Source of the DNA: Pseudarthrobacter sp. L1SW
Lineage (GTDB): Bacteria; Actinomycetota; Actinomycetes; Actinomycetales; Micrococcaceae
Direction of reading: 5' to 3'
Length of the DNA stretch: 64,000 nt
Assembly (NCBI RefSeq): GCF_020809045.1
Contig: NZ_CP078079.1
Span: 1,984,001 to 2,048,000 of the forward strand
In this document: positions 17,792-26,274 of the stretch, in pieces
How the letters are laid out: the number at the start of each line of letters is the position of its first letter
How positions within the stretch are numbered: position 1 is the stretch's first letter
Notes under the pieces: generated by a model
What the model saw: only the letters and a program-made list of their open reading frames with translations
Told to the model about the DNA's origin: nothing
The model's database searches: none
Position numbers and translations under genes: made by a program

Positions 17792-19153
17792 ATGTCCATT
17801 GACGGACAGTCCACCGCTGGACCCGAAGAAGCAGGCAGCCTGGCTGCAGGAACCCCTGGCCTCCGCAAGGCAGTGATCGTCGGAGGAAACCGGATTCCGT
17901 TTGCCCGCGCCGGCAGCGCCTACGCAAAGTCCTCCAATCTGGACATGCTGACCGCGGCACTGGACGGGCTCATCGCCCGGTTCGGACTGCAGGATGAGCA
18001 CATCGGGGAAGTGGCCGCCGGTGCGGTCCTCAAGCACTCCAGGGACTTCAACCTCACCCGCGAAGCGGTCCTGGGTTCCGCGCTCTCCGCCGAGACCCCT
18101 GCCTATGACCTGCAGCAGGCGTGCGCCACCGGCCTGGAGGCGGTGGTGGGATTGGCCAACAAGATCAAGCTGGGCCAGATCGATTCCGCCATTGCCGGTG
18201 GGGTGGATTCCGCCTCCGATGCTCCGATCGTGGTCAGCGAGGGCCTTCGCGAAGTGATCCTGGACCTCAGCCGGGCCAAGACGCTGCCGCAGCGGCTGCA
18301 GATCCTCGGCCGGCTGCGGCCCAAGGACCTGGCCCCGTTGGCTCCCGGCACCGCCGAGCCGCGGACCGGCCTTTCAATGGGCGAGCACCAGGCCCTGACC
18401 ACGGCGCAGTGGAAGATCACCCGCGAGTCCCAGGATGAGCTGGCCTATAAGAGCCACCAGAACCTGGCTGCCGCCTACGAGTCCGGGTTCTTCGATGACC
18501 TTGTGACGCCCTACCGGGGCCTGGTGCGGGACGGCAACCTCCGCGCGGATACGTCGCTTGAGAAGCTCGCTACCCTGAAGCCGGTCTTCGGCAAGAACCT
18601 CGGTGCCGCGGCTACCATGACTGCAGGCAACTCCACTCCCCTGACGGACGGGGCCTCAACCGTCCTGCTGGCTTCGGAGGCCTGGGCGGACGCCCATGAC
18701 TTGCCTAAGCTTGCTGCCGTGGTGGACGCAGAGGCCGCTGCAGTGGACTTTGTCCATGGCAAGGACGGCCTGCTGATGGCACCCGTATTCGCCGTGCCCC
18801 GGCTGCTGGCCCGCCAAGGCCTCACGCTGGCCGACATTGACTTCTTCGAGATCCATGAGGCTTTCGCAGCCACGGTCCTCAGTACCCTCGCGGCATGGGA
18901 GGACGAGGAGTTTGGCCGTACCCGCCTTGGGCTGCAGGGCGCCTTCGGCAGCATCGACCGGTCCCGGCTCAACGTGAACGGGTCTTCGTTGGCCGCCGGC
19001 CACCCTTTCGCCGCAACCGGCGGCCGGATCGTGGCTTCACTGGCCAAGCAGCTGCATGCCAAGGGCAGCGCTGATGGCCGGCCCGCGCGCGGCCTGGTCT
19101 CGGTCTGCGCGGCCGGCGGCATGGGCGTCGTGGCTGTTCTCGAATCGCTGTAG
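17792..19153 (+). CDS. Acetyl-CoA C-acyltransferase (thiolase), FadA2-like
   Basis: The 453-residue thiolase cleaves 3-ketoacyl-CoA or condenses acetyl-CoA. The nucleophile is Cys111 in QQACATGLEA. The His motif IHEAFAATVL lies near residue 355, and the C-terminal CAAGGMG holds the second cysteine. ATG at 17792 is preceded by AGGAG at 17781. It is first in an operon with the long FabG and the MaoC dehydratase, matching the fadA2-fabG4-htdX arrangement in mycobacteria, so the set can carry out three consecutive steps of fatty-acid degradation or modification. Confidence 0.92.
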   Translation: MSIDGQSTAGPEEAGSLAAGTPGLRKAVIVGGNRIPFARAGSAYAKSSNLDMLTAALDGLIARFGLQDEHIGEVAAGAVLKHSRDFNLTREAVLGSALSAETPAYDLQQACATGLEAVVGLANKIKLGQIDSAIAGGVDSASDAPIVVSEGLREVILDLSRAKTLPQRLQILGRLRPKDLAPLAPGTAEPRTGLSMGEHQALTTAQWKITRESQDELAYKSHQNLAAAYESGFFDDLVTPYRGLVRDGNLRADTSLEKLATLKPVFGKNLGAAATMTAGNSTPLTDGASTVLLASEAWADAHDLPKLAAVVDAEAAAVDFVHGKDGLLMAPVFAVPRLLARQGLTLADIDFFEIHEAFAATVLSTLAAWEDEEFGRTRLGLQGAFGSIDRSRLNVNGSSLAAGHPFAATGGRIVASLAKQLHAKGSADGRPARGLVSVCAAGGMGVVAVLESL

Positions 19154-19162
19154 GGGGTCCAG

Positions 19163-20503
19163 GTGACAGACAAGTATGCACAACTGGTAAACCAGGGCCT
19201 GGGCAGGAATGTGGCCAGGAAGCTCGGACTGCCCCAGCCCACGCTCCTTCGGCGCTACGCGGCCGGACAGCCCCTGATCACCGGCCCCATCCTGGTCCAG
19301 GGAAGCACACAGGGGGCCGATGCCCTGTCCGCCGAACTCCTTTCCTGGGACCTTGATGTCCGGCGGCACGCAGTACCGCGCGAAAAACTGGGCGCCATCA
19401 TCATGGTGCTGGATGAAGTGGCACACCCAAGGGACCTCGAAAAGCCCATTCTCTCGGCAGCTGCCTCACTGCGGGATCTTGCCCCCGGCGGTCGCGTGGT
19501 CACGGTGTCCAGGCCGGCGTCGGACGCTAATTCCCCTGCAGCTGCCGCTGCCCGGCAAGGGATCGACGGTTTCCTCCGCTCGCTGGCAAAGGAACTCCGC
19601 GCCGGCGCCACAGGCAACGGCATTGTCCTGAGGAGCGGGATCCAGGCCACCAGCCCCAGTGCCCTTGCAGCACTCCAGTTCTTCCTCTCCGGCCGTTCGG
19701 CCTTCGTGGACGGGCAGTTTGTGACGGTGTCCGGCACATCCGGACAACTTGCCAGTGACCCGGAAAAACCGCTGGCCGGCAAGATTGCGGTAGTCACCGG
19801 AGCAGCACGCGGCATTGGAGCGGCCATCGCCCGCACCCTGCAGCGCGATGGCGCCACGCTCATCCTCGTGGACGTCCCCGCGGCAGGCGACCAGCTGGCG
19901 GCGGTGGCGAACGAGGTACGGGGGACCGCGCTCCAGCTGGACATCAGCAGGGACGACGCAGGACAACGGATTGTTGAGCATGCCGCGCAGCGCCACGGCC
20001 GCCTGGACATCATGGTCCACAACGCCGGCATCACCCGCGACAAGCTGCTGGCCAACATGGACCAGCCCCGGTGGAACTCGGTGATCAACATCAACATCAC
20101 CGCACAGCTCCGTATCAACGAAGCGCTGCTCTCCTCGGAGCACTTTCGGGAATCGCCGCGAATCGTGTCAATTGCTTCCACCAGCGGCATCGCCGGCAAC
20201 CGGGGGCAGACCAACTATGCGGCATCCAAGGCCGGGGTCATGGGAATGGTCAGGTCCACTGCTCCGCACATGGCCGCGCTCGGCGGCAGCATCAACGCAG
20301 TGGCCCCGGGGTTCATCGAAACCGAGATGACCGCCCGGATCCCCTTTGCCATCCGCGAGATCGGCCGGCGGCTGAACTCGCTGCAGCAGGGTGGACTGCC
20401 GGTGGATGTTGCGGAGGCCGTGTCCTTCCTTGCCAGTGATGCAGCGGCCAGCATCAACGGTGAGGTGCTGCGGGTCTGCGGGCAGAACATGGTGGGGGCA
20501 TGA
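19163..20503 (+). CDS. 3-oxoacyl-ACP/CoA reductase, FabG4-like long SDR
   Basis: At 446 residues it is about 200 longer than ordinary FabG. The N-terminal part (1-200) is a degenerate, flavodoxin-like SDR copy. The active domain follows, with VVTGAARGIGAAIA (about 210), HNAGITRDKLL, SIASTSGIAG and the YAASK catalytic motif. This double-domain form is that of mycobacterial FabG4 (Rv0242c), an NADH-dependent 3-ketoacyl-CoA reductase. It starts at GTG 19163, 9 bases after the thiolase, and its stop overlaps the next start by 4 bases. Confidence 0.9.
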   Translation: MTDKYAQLVNQGLGRNVARKLGLPQPTLLRRYAAGQPLITGPILVQGSTQGADALSAELLSWDLDVRRHAVPREKLGAIIMVLDEVAHPRDLEKPILSAAASLRDLAPGGRVVTVSRPASDANSPAAAAARQGIDGFLRSLAKELRAGATGNGIVLRSGIQATSPSALAALQFFLSGRSAFVDGQFVTVSGTSGQLASDPEKPLAGKIAVVTGAARGIGAAIARTLQRDGATLILVDVPAAGDQLAAVANEVRGTALQLDISRDDAGQRIVEHAAQRHGRLDIMVHNAGITRDKLLANMDQPRWNSVININITAQLRINEALLSSEHFRESPRIVSIASTSGIAGNRGQTNYAASKAGVMGMVRSTAPHMAALGGSINAVAPGFIETEMTARIPFAIREIGRRLNSLQQGGLPVDVAEAVSFLASDAAASINGEVLRVCGQNMVGA

Positions 20504-21411
20504 CGGCCGCCCAGCCGGTCATCCTTGGGGAGATGCCCTCGCTGTCCAAGCTCTACGTCAACGCCGCGGCCCAGGCCGCACGCCGGCGGTTGCTGGGCGC
20601 CCAGGATGGATCCGTCCTGCCAGCCGCAAGCCATGAAGTGCGGGGGGCCGGCGTGGACGTTGCCACGCTGACCGCCTACCAGCACCTGATTGGGGAGACG
20701 GCCAGCGACGTCCTGCCTGCCGGATTCATCCACGCCCTCGCCTTCCCCCTGGCCATGAGCGTGCTGAACAGGGACGACTTCCCTCTGCCGTTGCTCGGTA
20801 TGATCCACCTCCGTAACAGCGTTCAGCAGCGTTCCCCGCTGCTCTTCTCGGACACCATGGATATCTCTGCGAGGGTTGAGAACCTCCGCGGACACCGTGC
20901 AGGGACACAGGTGGACGTCGTGGCGGAAGTGCGGTTGTCAGGTGCAGCGGAGGCGTCCTGGCTGGGGGTGTCCACCTACCTGGCCAAGGGAGTCTTTCTC
21001 CCTGGAATCGATAAGCCGTCCCCGGCCCCCGCGCGGGCGGAATTCAAGGCACCGGATCCCACGGCACTCTGGCAGCTTGGCGTGGATACCGGCCGCGCCT
21101 ACGCAGCGGTATCCGGCGACTTCAACCCCATTCACCTGAGCGTGCTGTCCGCCAAGGCATTGGGGATGCGGCGGTCCATAGCCCACGGCATGTACCTGGC
21201 GGCCAGGGCGCTCGCCGACGTAGGTCCGTCCCGTGGAGATTCCTTCACCTGGGACGTCGATTTCGACTCCCCGGTGTTCCTTCCCGGGGTGGTTGCCTTG
21301 GAGATCAGCACGGAAGAAGGCGATGCCGGTACGCGGACACGCTCCGACTTCGTGGCATGGAATCCCAGGTCGGGCCGCCGCCACTTCAGCGGCTCGGTCA
21401 GCGCCCTCTAG
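20500..21411 (+). CDS. MaoC-family 3-hydroxyacyl-thioester dehydratase, HtdX-like
   Basis: The 303-residue protein has a double hotdog fold. The C-terminal half contains the hydratase-2 motif SGDFNPIHL (about 203-211) with the catalytic Asp/His, followed by IAHGMYLAARAL. The N-terminal half is a hotdog without the motif. It interconverts 3-hydroxyacyl and trans-2-enoyl thioesters. It is coupled to the FabG gene by ATGA at 20500-20503. Its stop overlaps the stop of the convergent FUSC gene. Confidence 0.9.
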   Translation: MTAAQPVILGEMPSLSKLYVNAAAQAARRRLLGAQDGSVLPAASHEVRGAGVDVATLTAYQHLIGETASDVLPAGFIHALAFPLAMSVLNRDDFPLPLLGMIHLRNSVQQRSPLLFSDTMDISARVENLRGHRAGTQVDVVAEVRLSGAAEASWLGVSTYLAKGVFLPGIDKPSPAPARAEFKAPDPTALWQLGVDTGRAYAAVSGDFNPIHLSVLSAKALGMRRSIAHGMYLAARALADVGPSRGDSFTWDVDFDSPVFLPGVVALEISTEEGDAGTRTRSDFVAWNPRSGRRHFSGSVSAL

Positions 21412-22535
21412 CCGGGCATCCGCACAGCCCGCAGGATGCGGTGCAGGCTCAGCAGGACCGATTCGGACGCGGGAACTATTCCCTGCTCCGCCGGCCTTCC
21501 GGCGGTGGCAGCCATGCAGGCTTCCACCGCCGCCCTTGCCGCCTCGAAGTGCCCATCCTGTGCCGAGGCATCGTCCTCGCTGAACGAGCGCAGGAGGTCG
21601 CCTGTTGCTGACAAAGCGTCTGCCAGGGGACCGTTGTCCTGCAGGGGAACGCTGTACGGTGCCTCGCTGTCCCAGATGACGTCGGACAGCACGTCCGTGA
21701 TGTCCTGGATGTGGAAGGTCACCCTCTCCAGTTCGCGCAGGTTGCGGTAATCAAGGTCCACGTCGCGGGGATGCAGTTTGCGCCTGGGATTCGCCCGCCG
21801 GCTCGCATCGGCTTCCTTGACCAGGTGCCGGACCGAGCGCGCCGCAGCGGCAAGTTCGTCTGAACGGCTGGACCAGTCCTCATGTTTGGGTGGCCACTCT
21901 TCCTTAAGGGCCGCTCCCATGTCGCTGAGTTGCCGGCCGAGGGCCAGGCGGAGCTCATCCAGGCTGGCAGCCGCGGCGTTCAGGTGCAGCGGCGGAAAGA
22001 CCAGGAAGTTGATGCCGATTCCAACGGCAACTCCGAAACCCATCTGCAGGAGGTAGCCGAACGAAAAGTCGTCCGGATTGCTGCCGCCGACAAGCAAAAC
22101 CAGCAGCGCCGCCGTCGGAATCCAGTCACTGCCCGAGCCGATCCCCGGCAGGCCGCCGAGCAACACTCCTATGCCCATGATGAGTGCGACGGCGAACGGT
22201 GACGGGTCCGTGACGGTAACCAACACGTACGCCAAGCCGATGCCGACCGCGAGCCCGGCAAGGGCCTGGAGTCCCTGCCGCACCGAACCGGCAACATTGT
22301 GGTACATCGCCACCAGCGCACCCAGGGGGGCGTAGTACGGATAGTTCGCGGCGGCCCCGGGCATGTGCGGCGCAAGGGCGAAGGCGAGGCCGGCCGCAAG
22401 AGCCGCCTTGGCCGCCAGCTGCAGCCGCTGCGCCGCAAAGGCCGACGACAGGCCGGACACCGCCTGTTTGAGAAAAAGGGTTCCCCTGGCCCACCTGGCA
22501 TCCGGGCGTGCTTCAGACTGGCGCATTTGTACCAC
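21408..22535 (-). CDS. FUSC family / aromatic acid exporter-like membrane protein
   Basis: The 375-residue protein has about six hydrophobic segments in its first 200 residues (AAKAALAAGLAFALAPHM, PLGALVAMYHNVAGSVRQG, LVLLVGGSNP) and a soluble helical C-terminal half. This is half of the FUSC duplication seen in E. coli AaeB and YccS and fits aromatic-acid or fusaric-acid resistance exporters. GTG at 22535 and ATG at 22526 are both possible; the ATG has an AGGGTGG site at better spacing. The transported compound is unknown. Confidence 0.8.
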   Translation of the reverse strand: MVQMRQSEARPDARWARGTLFLKQAVSGLSSAFAAQRLQLAAKAALAAGLAFALAPHMPGAAANYPYYAPLGALVAMYHNVAGSVRQGLQALAGLAVGIGLAYVLVTVTDPSPFAVALIMGIGVLLGGLPGIGSGSDWIPTAALLVLLVGGSNPDDFSFGYLLQMGFGVAVGIGINFLVFPPLHLNAAAASLDELRLALGRQLSDMGAALKEEWPPKHEDWSSRSDELAAAARSVRHLVKEADASRRANPRRKLHPRDVDLDYRNLRELERVTFHIQDITDVLSDVIWDSEAPYSVPLQDNGPLADALSATGDLLRSFSEDDASAQDGHFEAARAAVEACMAATAGRPAEQGIVPASESVLLSLHRILRAVRMPG

Positions 22536-22607
22536 CCTACGGCGCCCTTGCAGCTGCCCCCAAAGGCGCAGGTCAGGCGGCCGGGCATCGGGGCCAGGCG
22601 GCGTGAT

Positions 22608-23717
22608 TCAGGACAGTCCTGCCGCTGAGCGGCGCACCTCCGCCGCCAGGCGGTGGGCACGTCCCGGCGTTCTTCCCTCCTCCTGCCGCCGTGGAATGTA
22701 CCCGAAGCCCAGGCCGTAGGCAGGATCCGCGAACCCGAGCGCTGCGTTGGCGCCCTCATGCCCGAACGCGCGGTGGCTGCCGAAGTTCCGCGACGGGTGC
22801 GGCTTCATGAACACGACGGCGAACGCGTTGTCCAGCCCGGAGGACCGGTCAAGTCCCCATACCTGTTCCTGCGACATCTGCTCGAGGGTGGTGGTTGTCA
22901 GGAACGGTTTGCCGCCCTGGAGTCCGGTGGTGGCCGCCGCATAAAGCCTTGCCAGGCCCCGTGCCGCTCCTACGCCGCCCGCCGCAGACATTCCTGCCGC
23001 CCGGACCGGGCGGATGTTGGGAAGCTCCATGATGGTGCTGACCGGGGCGTTGCTGTTCAGGCCCTCGAGGCTGAGCGGATCGAGCCAGGGCAGCTCCGGG
23101 CCGGCCGCGTAGAGGACGTCGCGGTAGCGGAACTCCTGGTCTTCCGGCAAGCCAAGGAAGAAATCGATATTGAAGGGGCTCCTGATCCGCCCTTCGTAGA
23201 GCTCCTGCAGGCTTTCCCCTGCTGTCCGCCGGCACAGCTCTTCCATGATGATCCCGATGGTGAGCGCGTGGTAGCCAAACTGCCGGCCGGGCTGCCAGGT
23301 GGGTACAGCCAGGGCTAGCCGGGCCGCGGCGGCAGGGGTGGTGAATTCGTCCAGCCCGAAGCCGCCTTCAATGCCCATGAGCCCTGCCTGGTGCGACAGA
23401 GCCTGCCGGACCAGGAGTCGGTCCTTGCCGTGCGCGCCGAATTCCGGCCAGTAGTGCGCTACGGTGCGGTCGAGGTCGAGCACACCGTCCTGCACCAGCA
23501 GCGCTATGACCATGGCAGCCACCCCCTTCGAACAGGAGTAGGCTCCCGTCAAAGTGTCCGGCGCCATGTCCGGCCCGCCCGTCAGTTCCACCACCGGGAC
23601 CCCGTCCTTGTAGGCGGCCAGCTGTGCGCTGTAGTGCGGATCCTCGCGCAGGAGCGACTCGAACAGGTCCAGGACGTTGTTGTATCCGGGCGCTACGTAG
23701 CCTTGAGCTCTATCCAT
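22608..23717 (-). CDS. Serine hydrolase, class C beta-lactamase/EstB family
   Basis: The 369-residue protein carries the SxxK nucleophile motif SCSKG (about 83-87), the region QFGYHALTIG that replaces YxN, and GHEGANA near the end. There is no signal peptide, so it is a cytosolic esterase or peptidase of the beta-lactamase fold rather than a resistance enzyme. ATG at 23717 gives MDRAQGYVAPG; upstream in-frame sequence overlaps the neighbouring reductase gene and is not homologous. The substrate cannot be inferred. Confidence 0.85.
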   Translation of the reverse strand: MDRAQGYVAPGYNNVLDLFESLLREDPHYSAQLAAYKDGVPVVELTGGPDMAPDTLTGAYSCSKGVAAMVIALLVQDGVLDLDRTVAHYWPEFGAHGKDRLLVRQALSHQAGLMGIEGGFGLDEFTTPAAAARLALAVPTWQPGRQFGYHALTIGIIMEELCRRTAGESLQELYEGRIRSPFNIDFFLGLPEDQEFRYRDVLYAAGPELPWLDPLSLEGLNSNAPVSTIMELPNIRPVRAAGMSAAGGVGAARGLARLYAAATTGLQGGKPFLTTTTLEQMSQEQVWGLDRSSGLDNAFAVVFMKPHPSRNFGSHRAFGHEGANAALGFADPAYGLGFGYIPRRQEEGRTPGRAHRLAAEVRRSAAGLS

Positions 23718-23742
23718 GGCGCCCAGCTTATCCGGAAAACGC

Positions 23743-24855
23743 TTACTGCCCCTCGGCTGGCGCCCCGTGCCCAGGCATGACTTCCTCCCCTTCCCGGACG
23801 GGCCCGGGCGGTGTCCCGTCCCCGAAGGGGCGGCCTCCAAGCGATTCCCGGCCATGGGGTTCCAGCCAGCCCTTGAGGTCCGGTCCTGCAGGGACAATGC
23901 CGGTGGGGTTGATGTCCTCATGGACGATGTAATAGTGCTGCTTGATCTGGACGAAATCGATGGTGTCGCCGAAGCCGGGAGTTTGGAACAGGTCCCGCGC
24001 GTAGCCCCACAGGGCGGGCAATTCGCTGAGTTTTTGCCGGTTGCACTTGAAGTGGCCGTGGTAGACGGGATCGAACCGGGCAAGTGTGGTGAAGAGCCTT
24101 ACGTCGGCCTCGGTGATTGTGTCACCCACCAGATAGCGCTGTCCCGAGAGGCGCTCCTCCAGCCAATCAAGGGCTGCCCATAACCGGGCGTAGGCGGAGT
24201 CGTAGGCTTCCTGGGACCCGGCAAAACCGCAGCGGTAGACGCCGTTGTTGACCTCGGTGAACACGCGTTTGTTGACCTGGTCGATTTCCTGGCGCAGATG
24301 CTCCGGGTACAGGTCCGGCGCTCCGGCACGGTGAAATTCGGTCCACTCGGTGGAAAAGTCCAAGGTTATCTGCGGAAAGTTGTTGGTCACCACTGCGCCG
24401 CTGGCGACATCCACGATCGCGGGGACGGTGATGCCGCGGGGATAGTCCGGGAACCGCCTGAAGTAGGCGTCCTGGATGCGCTCGATGCCCAGGACCGGGT
24501 CCACCCCGCCAGGATCGAGGTCAAACGTCCATGAACGGGCATCGTGGGTGGGACCGGGTTGTCCCAGTGAGATGGCGTCTTCAAGGCCAAGCAGGCGCCT
24601 GACGATCACGGTCCTGTTGGCCCAGGGGCAGGCACGCGCCGCGATCAGCCGGTAGCGTCCGGCCTCCACCGGCCAGCCCGGCTCCCCGTTCGGGCCGGGG
24701 GCTGCGTCCCTCGTGATGCGGTCTTCGATGTAGTTGGTGTCGCGGTTGAATTCCGCTCCACCAGTGACGTACGCGCCGCGGGTGCTGTGTTCGGCCTTGT
24801 TCTCCGAGGCCTGTGCCCTTGCCGCCTGCTGTGTGCTGTCCGTTTCCTGGCTCAT
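23743..24855 (-). CDS. Glutathionyl-hydroquinone reductase family (YqjG/ECM4-like)
   Basis: The 370-residue protein has the Xi-class GST layout: an N-terminal thioredoxin fold with the catalytic ACPWANR (Cys76) and a helical C-terminal domain (YLVGDTITEADVRLF, KQHYYIVHEDINPTGIVP). Enzymes of this class reduce S-glutathionyl hydroquinones. Actinobacteria like this one use mycothiol (mshC is in this window), so the natural thiol is probably mycothiol; that is inference. A C-terminal extension rich in Gly/Pro/Glu is unremarkable. ATG at 24855. The M50 gene starts upstream only after its own stop 9 bases away. Confidence 0.88.
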   Translation of the reverse strand: MSQETDSTQQAARAQASENKAEHSTRGAYVTGGAEFNRDTNYIEDRITRDAAPGPNGEPGWPVEAGRYRLIAARACPWANRTVIVRRLLGLEDAISLGQPGPTHDARSWTFDLDPGGVDPVLGIERIQDAYFRRFPDYPRGITVPAIVDVASGAVVTNNFPQITLDFSTEWTEFHRAGAPDLYPEHLRQEIDQVNKRVFTEVNNGVYRCGFAGSQEAYDSAYARLWAALDWLEERLSGQRYLVGDTITEADVRLFTTLARFDPVYHGHFKCNRQKLSELPALWGYARDLFQTPGFGDTIDFVQIKQHYYIVHEDINPTGIVPAGPDLKGWLEPHGRESLGGRPFGDGTPPGPVREGEEVMPGHGAPAEGQ

Positions 24856-24864
24856 GGGACCACC

Positions 24865-25605
24865 CTATGCTCCCGTGGGCAGGACAGTGGAGATGGGCTG
24901 CCAGGCCCAGAGCCACGAGCCAGCCACAAGGGCCGCGAACAGAAGGATCCAGACGGCGGAGGGCACCGAAGTGGCACGCCAGAGGAGGTACGCGTCGGAA
25001 CTGGCCAGCCGGTCCCTGCGGCGCAGGTGCACGTGGGTGAGCTTGATGAGGTCGCGTACGGCGGCCACGAGCAGGGCCAGGCCCAGGATGACGGCCAGAT
25101 GTCCGACGAAGGCGGCCGGCACAAAGAGGATCAGGAGCAGGGTGACGGCAATTGCCGCGGACGTGATCAGCACGCCTGTCAGGTTCCGGAGGAAGAGCAA
25201 CGAGGCAGCCAGGGCCACGGCCCCGCCTGCAACGGCCGCCGGTCCCCATCCGCTGAAGCCGCACCACACAAACGTCGCGCCGACAATGGCGGGTACCGGA
25301 TAGCCCCAAAAGCAGGACCAGGCGGTGGCGAGCCTGCTGCGGCTGTACGTGGTGGTGGTGCCGGAGTGGTCCAGGCCGAGCCGGATCCCGGATAACCGCT
25401 GGCCGCTGAGCACCGCAGCAACAGCGTGCCCCATCTCGTGTGTGGCCGTGGCCAGCAGGCCGAAGTACCGCCAGGAGCGGCGGGGCACTGACAGGGCGGC
25501 AGCTGCCATCACCGCCAGTGCCAGTTCGGTCAGTGTCACGCTGGGAGCATCTGCCCGGCTGAACGCTCCCAGCAGTTTGTCCCAAAGGTCCCCAGGTATA
25601 GTCAT
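24865..25605 (-). CDS. M50 family membrane metallopeptidase
   Basis: The 246-residue membrane protein has about seven hydrophobic segments and a HEMGH zinc motif (about residues 56-60, in LLATATHEMGHAVAAVLSG). It fits M50B-like peptidases that resemble site-2 proteases and SpoIVFB, but no PDZ or CBS domain is present. Stretches such as PVPAIVGATFVW may form the substrate groove. The substrate is unknown. A hydrophobic protein of this type may also act as a scaffold if the second zinc ligand is missing; I could not locate a clear DG motif. Confidence 0.8.
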   Translation of the reverse strand: MTIPGDLWDKLLGAFSRADAPSVTLTELALAVMAAAALSVPRRSWRYFGLLATATHEMGHAVAAVLSGQRLSGIRLGLDHSGTTTTYSRSRLATAWSCFWGYPVPAIVGATFVWCGFSGWGPAAVAGGAVALAASLLFLRNLTGVLITSAAIAVTLLLILFVPAAFVGHLAVILGLALLVAAVRDLIKLTHVHLRRRDRLASSDAYLLWRATSVPSAVWILLFAALVAGSWLWAWQPISTVLPTGA

Positions 25606-25720
25606 CAGGGCCGCTCGCTGACGGGGTCATCGTAAGCCATGGGCGCAACGGTACAGGGGCCGGCTGGGTGCGGGCTTAAAACCGGAAGGCACGCCAACAG
25701 CCGGGCGTGCCTCAGGATCG

Positions 25721-25749
25721 GTGGGACTGCGGACGTGCCGCAGCCCCAC
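25721..25749 (-). terminator. Hairpin downstream of DUF4193 gene
   Basis: Arms GTGGGACTGCGG (25721-25732) and CCGCAGCCCCAC (25738-25749) pair at 11 of 12 positions around a 5-base loop, 14 bases past the stop of the minus-strand gene. It lacks a T-run. Confidence 0.5.
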
Positions 25750-25763
25750 GTCGGCTGAATTAT

Positions 25764-26066
25764 TTAGCCTTCGCACTCGGTGCAGTAGCTGTGGCCATCC
25801 TTCTGGCGCGCAATCTGGGACCGGTGACGGACCAGGAAGCAGGAGTAGCAGGTGAATTCGTCTTCAGCCTGCGGGATGACCTGTACCACGAGCTCTTCGG
25901 CCACGAACTCGCCTCCGGGCACGCCGGCTCCGTCGAGCCCGTCAGCCTCGTCCAGCTCCAGCACAACGCTGCGTGCGTCGGGAGCATTTGCTGACTGGAG
26001 CTGCTCGAGTGAGTTGTCCTGCGATTCCTTGACGTCGGAGCGCAGTTCGTCGTAATCGGTTGCCAC
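25764..26066 (-). CDS. DUF4193 domain protein, zinc-binding
   Basis: The 100-residue actinobacterial protein begins VATDYDELRSDVKESQDNS (GTG start) and ends with a zinc-ribbon pair, CYSC (about 72-75) and CTEC (about 96-99). The middle is acidic (VLELDEADGLDGAGVPGGEF). DUF4193 is widespread in actinobacteria and its function is unknown; the ribbon suggests RNA or protein binding. An in-frame upstream reading to 26138 exists, but the family begins at ATDYDEL, so GTG at 26066 was chosen. Confidence 0.9.
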   Translation of the reverse strand: MATDYDELRSDVKESQDNSLEQLQSANAPDARSVVLELDEADGLDGAGVPGGEFVAEELVVQVIPQAEDEFTCYSCFLVRHRSQIARQKDGHSYCTECEG

Positions 26067-26274
26067 TTTAGGTGCTTCTCTTTTCTTTGGTTCGCCTGTC
26101 GCGTATGAAACGTACAGCATCATGCGGCTATTCCCCAATACCCGGAGTATATTGACCGTCCCCTGGGTAATGGTTCAAGGAAGGCAGCCTTGCGGTTTAC
26201 CGCCGCGTTGGGGCTGCATGGGCAGCGGATGGCGCGGCAATCAGCGCGGTCCGCACTACTGGTAAGGGGAGCAT

